Shown here in pieces: positions 5,925 through 7,493 of a stretch of DNA of 7,493 nt. Made by a program: the position numbers and the translations under genes. The DNA is from Actinomycetes bacterium. GTDB lineage: Bacteria > Actinomycetota > Acidimicrobiia > Acidimicrobiales > Microtrichaceae. Below the pieces are notes generated by a model. It saw nothing but the letters and a program-made list of their open reading frames with translations. It did no database searches and was not told the origin of the DNA. Position 1 is the first letter of the stretch, and each line of letters opens with the position of its first letter. The DNA lies in NCBI GenBank assembly GCA_023437745.1, contig JAEZFI010000340.1, forward strand, positions 1-7,493, written 5' to 3'.

Positions 5925-6796
5925 GCGCGACCCCGCCGTGGCGGCGTGTGCTCCGCTCGCCCGGGCCGCTTCGACCGGGCGAGGTCGCGCTGCGCGGCCG
6001 TGGCCTGTCGCTCGCCTACGGAGGCCGCCCGATCCTGGACGGCGTGGACCTCGACGTCCGATCGGGTGAGGTGCTCGCCCTGGTGGGACCGAACGGGGCG
6101 GGGAAGTCGTCGCTGCTCTCGCTCCTGTCGGGCGACCTCGAGCCCGACCACGGCCGGGTCGAGGTGGACGGCCAGCCCGTCTCGCACTGGACGACGGTCG
6201 AGTTGGCCCTGCGGCGAGGGGTGCTGCTGCAGCAGGTCGACCTCTCCTTCCCGTTCACCGTGCTCCAGGTCGTCCGGATGGGACGGTCGCCGTGGGCCGG
6301 GCTGGAGCAGGAGGACGACGACGACCTCGCGGTGCTCGACGCGATGGTCGAGACCGACGTGACGGACCTCGCCGACCGTGTCTACATGTCGCTCTCCGGC
6401 GGTGAGCGCGCCCGGGCCGCCCTGGCCCGCGTGCTGGCGCAGCGCCCCGGGATCCTGCTGCTCGACGAGCCGACCGCCGCGCTCGACATCCGTCACCAGG
6501 AGCAGGTGCTGTCGCTCGCCCGATGTCGGGCCGAGCAGGGCGACGCGGTCGCGGTCGTGATGCACGACCTGGGGTTGGCTGCGGCGCACGCCGACCGGAT
6601 CGTGGTCCTGTCGCACGGGCAGGTGCGAGCGCAGGGTGCTCCCCGGGACGTGATGACCGCGGAGCTCCTCAGCGAGGTCTACGAGTGCCCCATCGAGACG
6701 CTCACCCATCCGCGGACCGGGGGCGTCCTCGTGCTGCCATGGCGGGACCGAGCCCGGCGGACGGGTCTGGAAGGTATCGCTGGCGCTGAGTATTAG
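5921..6796 (+). CDS. hmuV: heme ABC transporter ATP-binding protein HmuV
   Basis: Cytoplasmic ATPase that powers HmuU. The 291 residues contain Walker A GPNGAGKSS (56-64), the Q-loop at Gln104/Gln105 (VLLQQ), the ABC signature LSGGE (158-162), Walker B ILLLDEPTAALD with Asp182 and Glu183, and the switch His215 (VMHDLGLAAAHADRI). The signature context (SLSGGERARAALARVLAQ) and TAALDIRHQEQVL are close to HmuV proteins. The GTG start overlaps the hmuU stop (GTGA) and has GGGAGG (5909-5914) six bases upstream. The TAG stop lies inside the palindromic operator of the next gene. About 20 residues precede the first beta strand, slightly longer than typical. No terminator separates it from the following gene, so read-through is likely. 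Confidence 0.93.
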   Translation: MSATPPWRRVLRSPGPLRPGEVALRGRGLSLAYGGRPILDGVDLDVRSGEVLALVGPNGAGKSSLLSLLSGDLEPDHGRVEVDGQPVSHWTTVELALRRGVLLQQVDLSFPFTVLQVVRMGRSPWAGLEQEDDDDLAVLDAMVETDVTDLADRVYMSLSGGERARAALARVLAQRPGILLLDEPTAALDIRHQEQVLSLARCRAEQGDAVAVVMHDLGLAAAHADRIVVLSHGQVRAQGAPRDVMTAELLSEVYECPIETLTHPRTGGVLVLPWRDRARRTGLEGIAGAEY

Positions 6797-6809
6797 GTAT
6801 GCCTAATAT
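6791..6809 (+). promoter_or_regulatory. putative DtxR-type operator and leaderless promoter of the terminal gene
   Basis: TATTAGG-TATG-CCTAATA (6791-6808) is a perfect palindrome with 7-base arms. Its core matches the first 14 bases of the DtxR/IdeR consensus (with C at the S position) at 12 of 14 positions. It overlaps the hmuV stop codon (6794-6796). TAATAT at 6804-6809 is a good TANNNT -10 box ending 7 bases before the ATG at 6817, which implies a leaderless transcript and repression by blocking of polymerase. It shares its design with the site upstream of hmuT. DtxR-family members for iron (IdeR, DmdR) or manganese (MntR) are both possible; the heme genes favour iron. Confidence 0.65.
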
Positions 6810-6816
6810 CGCGCTC

Positions 6817-7493
6817 ATGTCGTCGAAGTGGTCGCGTCGAACCGTCCGGGCCGGCGCCGTCGCGTCGCTCCTCCTGGGGGCCGGATCGATCGGCGTCGGT
6901 CCCGCTGGCGCCCAGGCCACGTGCGGTGGCACCTCCGCCAGCCCGTCGCTGACGGCCACCCCGAACGTCGCGTCGCCCGCCGGTGCGACCACCATCACGG
7001 TGACCGGGACCAACTACCTGGTGCCACCGCACCAGCAGGGCCGGAGCCTCTTCGGCGGCATCTACCTCTTCTTCGGCTGGGTGGCGCCGGGCGGGCAATG
7101 GGGGCCGAGCTGGCGTGCGACCGCGACCGCTGCGAACCCCTGGGTCGGGCAGTTCGGGGCCACCTACAGCTATCCCGGCGAGGGCGGGGGTGGGGAGACG
7201 CGCGACGACGGAACGGGCACGATCCGGCTGATCGCCTTCACCGGCGGCGGCATGTCGGGACTCGAGACCGCCTTCACGATGGACTGCGGGGGCAACTGGC
7301 AGACGTCGCTCGTCGTGCGGGGCGCGACCTTCCAGTGGAGCGACCTCGCGACCGGCGCGTCGAACACCGTCGACTGCCGCGTCGTGCAGTGCGGCGTGTT
7401 CACCATCGGAGCGCACGGCATCGCATCCCGGACGAACGAGCAGTTTGCGCCGATCGCCATCGGCGGCGGGGGTGCCCCGGCACCGCCCGTGAC
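6817..7493 (+). CDS. secreted Ig-like protein, probable heme-uptake surface protein (3' end outside window)
   Basis: Open through the window end (225 complete codons), so the C-terminus is unseen. The N-terminus is a signal peptide: MSSKWSRRTVR, a hydrophobic stretch at about 12-28, and a cleavage site near AQA (34). SRRTVR is faintly Tat-like. After it, SLTATPNVASPAGATTITVTGTNY (45-67) has the pattern of an Ig-like strand pair. GGIYLFFGWVAPGGQWGPSW (80-99) and CGVFTIGAHGIASRTNEQFAP (192-212) resemble, from memory, the GVYVVFG...WRPS and CGVVTIRAHG..DRSQDTFTP motifs of actinobacterial surface proteins found next to hmuTUV, often with HtaA domains. Four cysteines (36, 157, 187, 192) could form two disulfides. 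A Gly-rich loop (124-128) and a Gly/Pro linker at the end suggest that more domains follow. The ATG at 6817 fits the -10 box; an in-frame ATG at 6799 lies inside the operator. Heme or iron binding is inferred. Confidence 0.7.
   Translation, partial: MSSKWSRRTVRAGAVASLLLGAGSIGVGPAGAQATCGGTSASPSLTATPNVASPAGATTITVTGTNYLVPPHQQGRSLFGGIYLFFGWVAPGGQWGPSWRATATAANPWVGQFGATYSYPGEGGGGETRDDGTGTIRLIAFTGGGMSGLETAFTMDCGGNWQTSLVVRGATFQWSDLATGASNTVDCRVVQCGVFTIGAHGIASRTNEQFAPIAIGGGGAPAPPV

Noticed and set aside
5312..6709. 465-codon open frame on the minus strand opposite hmuU and hmuV
   Set aside because: It lies antisense to two clearly recognised genes, has a composition rich in Arg, Ser, Thr and Pro without family motifs, and arises from the high-GC codon bias.
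3715..6796. Cobalamin (BtuFCD) or ferric siderophore importer as the identity of the ABC operon
   Set aside because: Possible by fold, but the His137 and Tyr247/248 context and the wording of the GVYYWFGEGSGAD and ILSYGP motifs fit HmuT best, and the following surface protein also points to heme.

Overview
This is a very GC-rich window whose gene content and style point to an actinobacterium, most likely Acidimicrobiia or a relative. That placement is inferred from GTG starts, ATGA/GTGA gene overlaps, apparently leaderless promoters with a TANNNT -10 box just upstream of the ATG, and family resemblances; no marker gene is present. There are eight protein-coding genes, the last cut by the window end. 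I found no rRNA, tRNA, CRISPR array or insertion sequence.

Left part (1-2150): about 50 bases of nearly pure G/C homopolymer look like a contig edge or sequencing artefact. A leaderless-type promoter with an imperfect palindrome follows, then ccr (crotonyl-CoA carboxylase/reductase) and, 7 bases later, a HAD-superfamily phosphatase. A long hairpin closes this unit and probably terminates transcription from both sides. A 13-base piece nearly identical to one hairpin arm lies next to the homopolymer at the left end, which suggests a dispersed repeat.

Middle part (2153-3714): a membrane-anchored, four-cysteine protein of unknown function lies on the minus strand, convergent with the HAD gene. 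It is divergent, across 53 bases, from a methylmalonyl/ethylmalonyl-CoA epimerase. Ccr and the epimerase catalyse neighbouring steps of the ethylmalonyl-CoA pathway (crotonyl-CoA to (2S)-ethylmalonyl-CoA, then epimerisation), so the two may be linked in metabolism although they are not in one operon. A 219-base gap without a gene follows.

Right part (3659-7493): a compact, translationally coupled ABC importer operon, hmuT-hmuU-hmuV (heme-binding lipoprotein, FecCD-type permease, ATPase). The next gene starts almost at once; it encodes a secreted protein with an Ig-like N-terminus and motifs that resemble surface proteins of actinobacterial heme uptake loci. Both transcription units carry the same 18-base palindrome design, T-R-TTAGR-N4-CCTAA-Y-A, over their -10 boxes. 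It resembles half of a DtxR/IdeR iron box, so one metal-dependent repressor probably controls importer and surface protein together. I see no radically new system; the paired operators, the unusual terminal protein and the hairpin repeat are the best leads.
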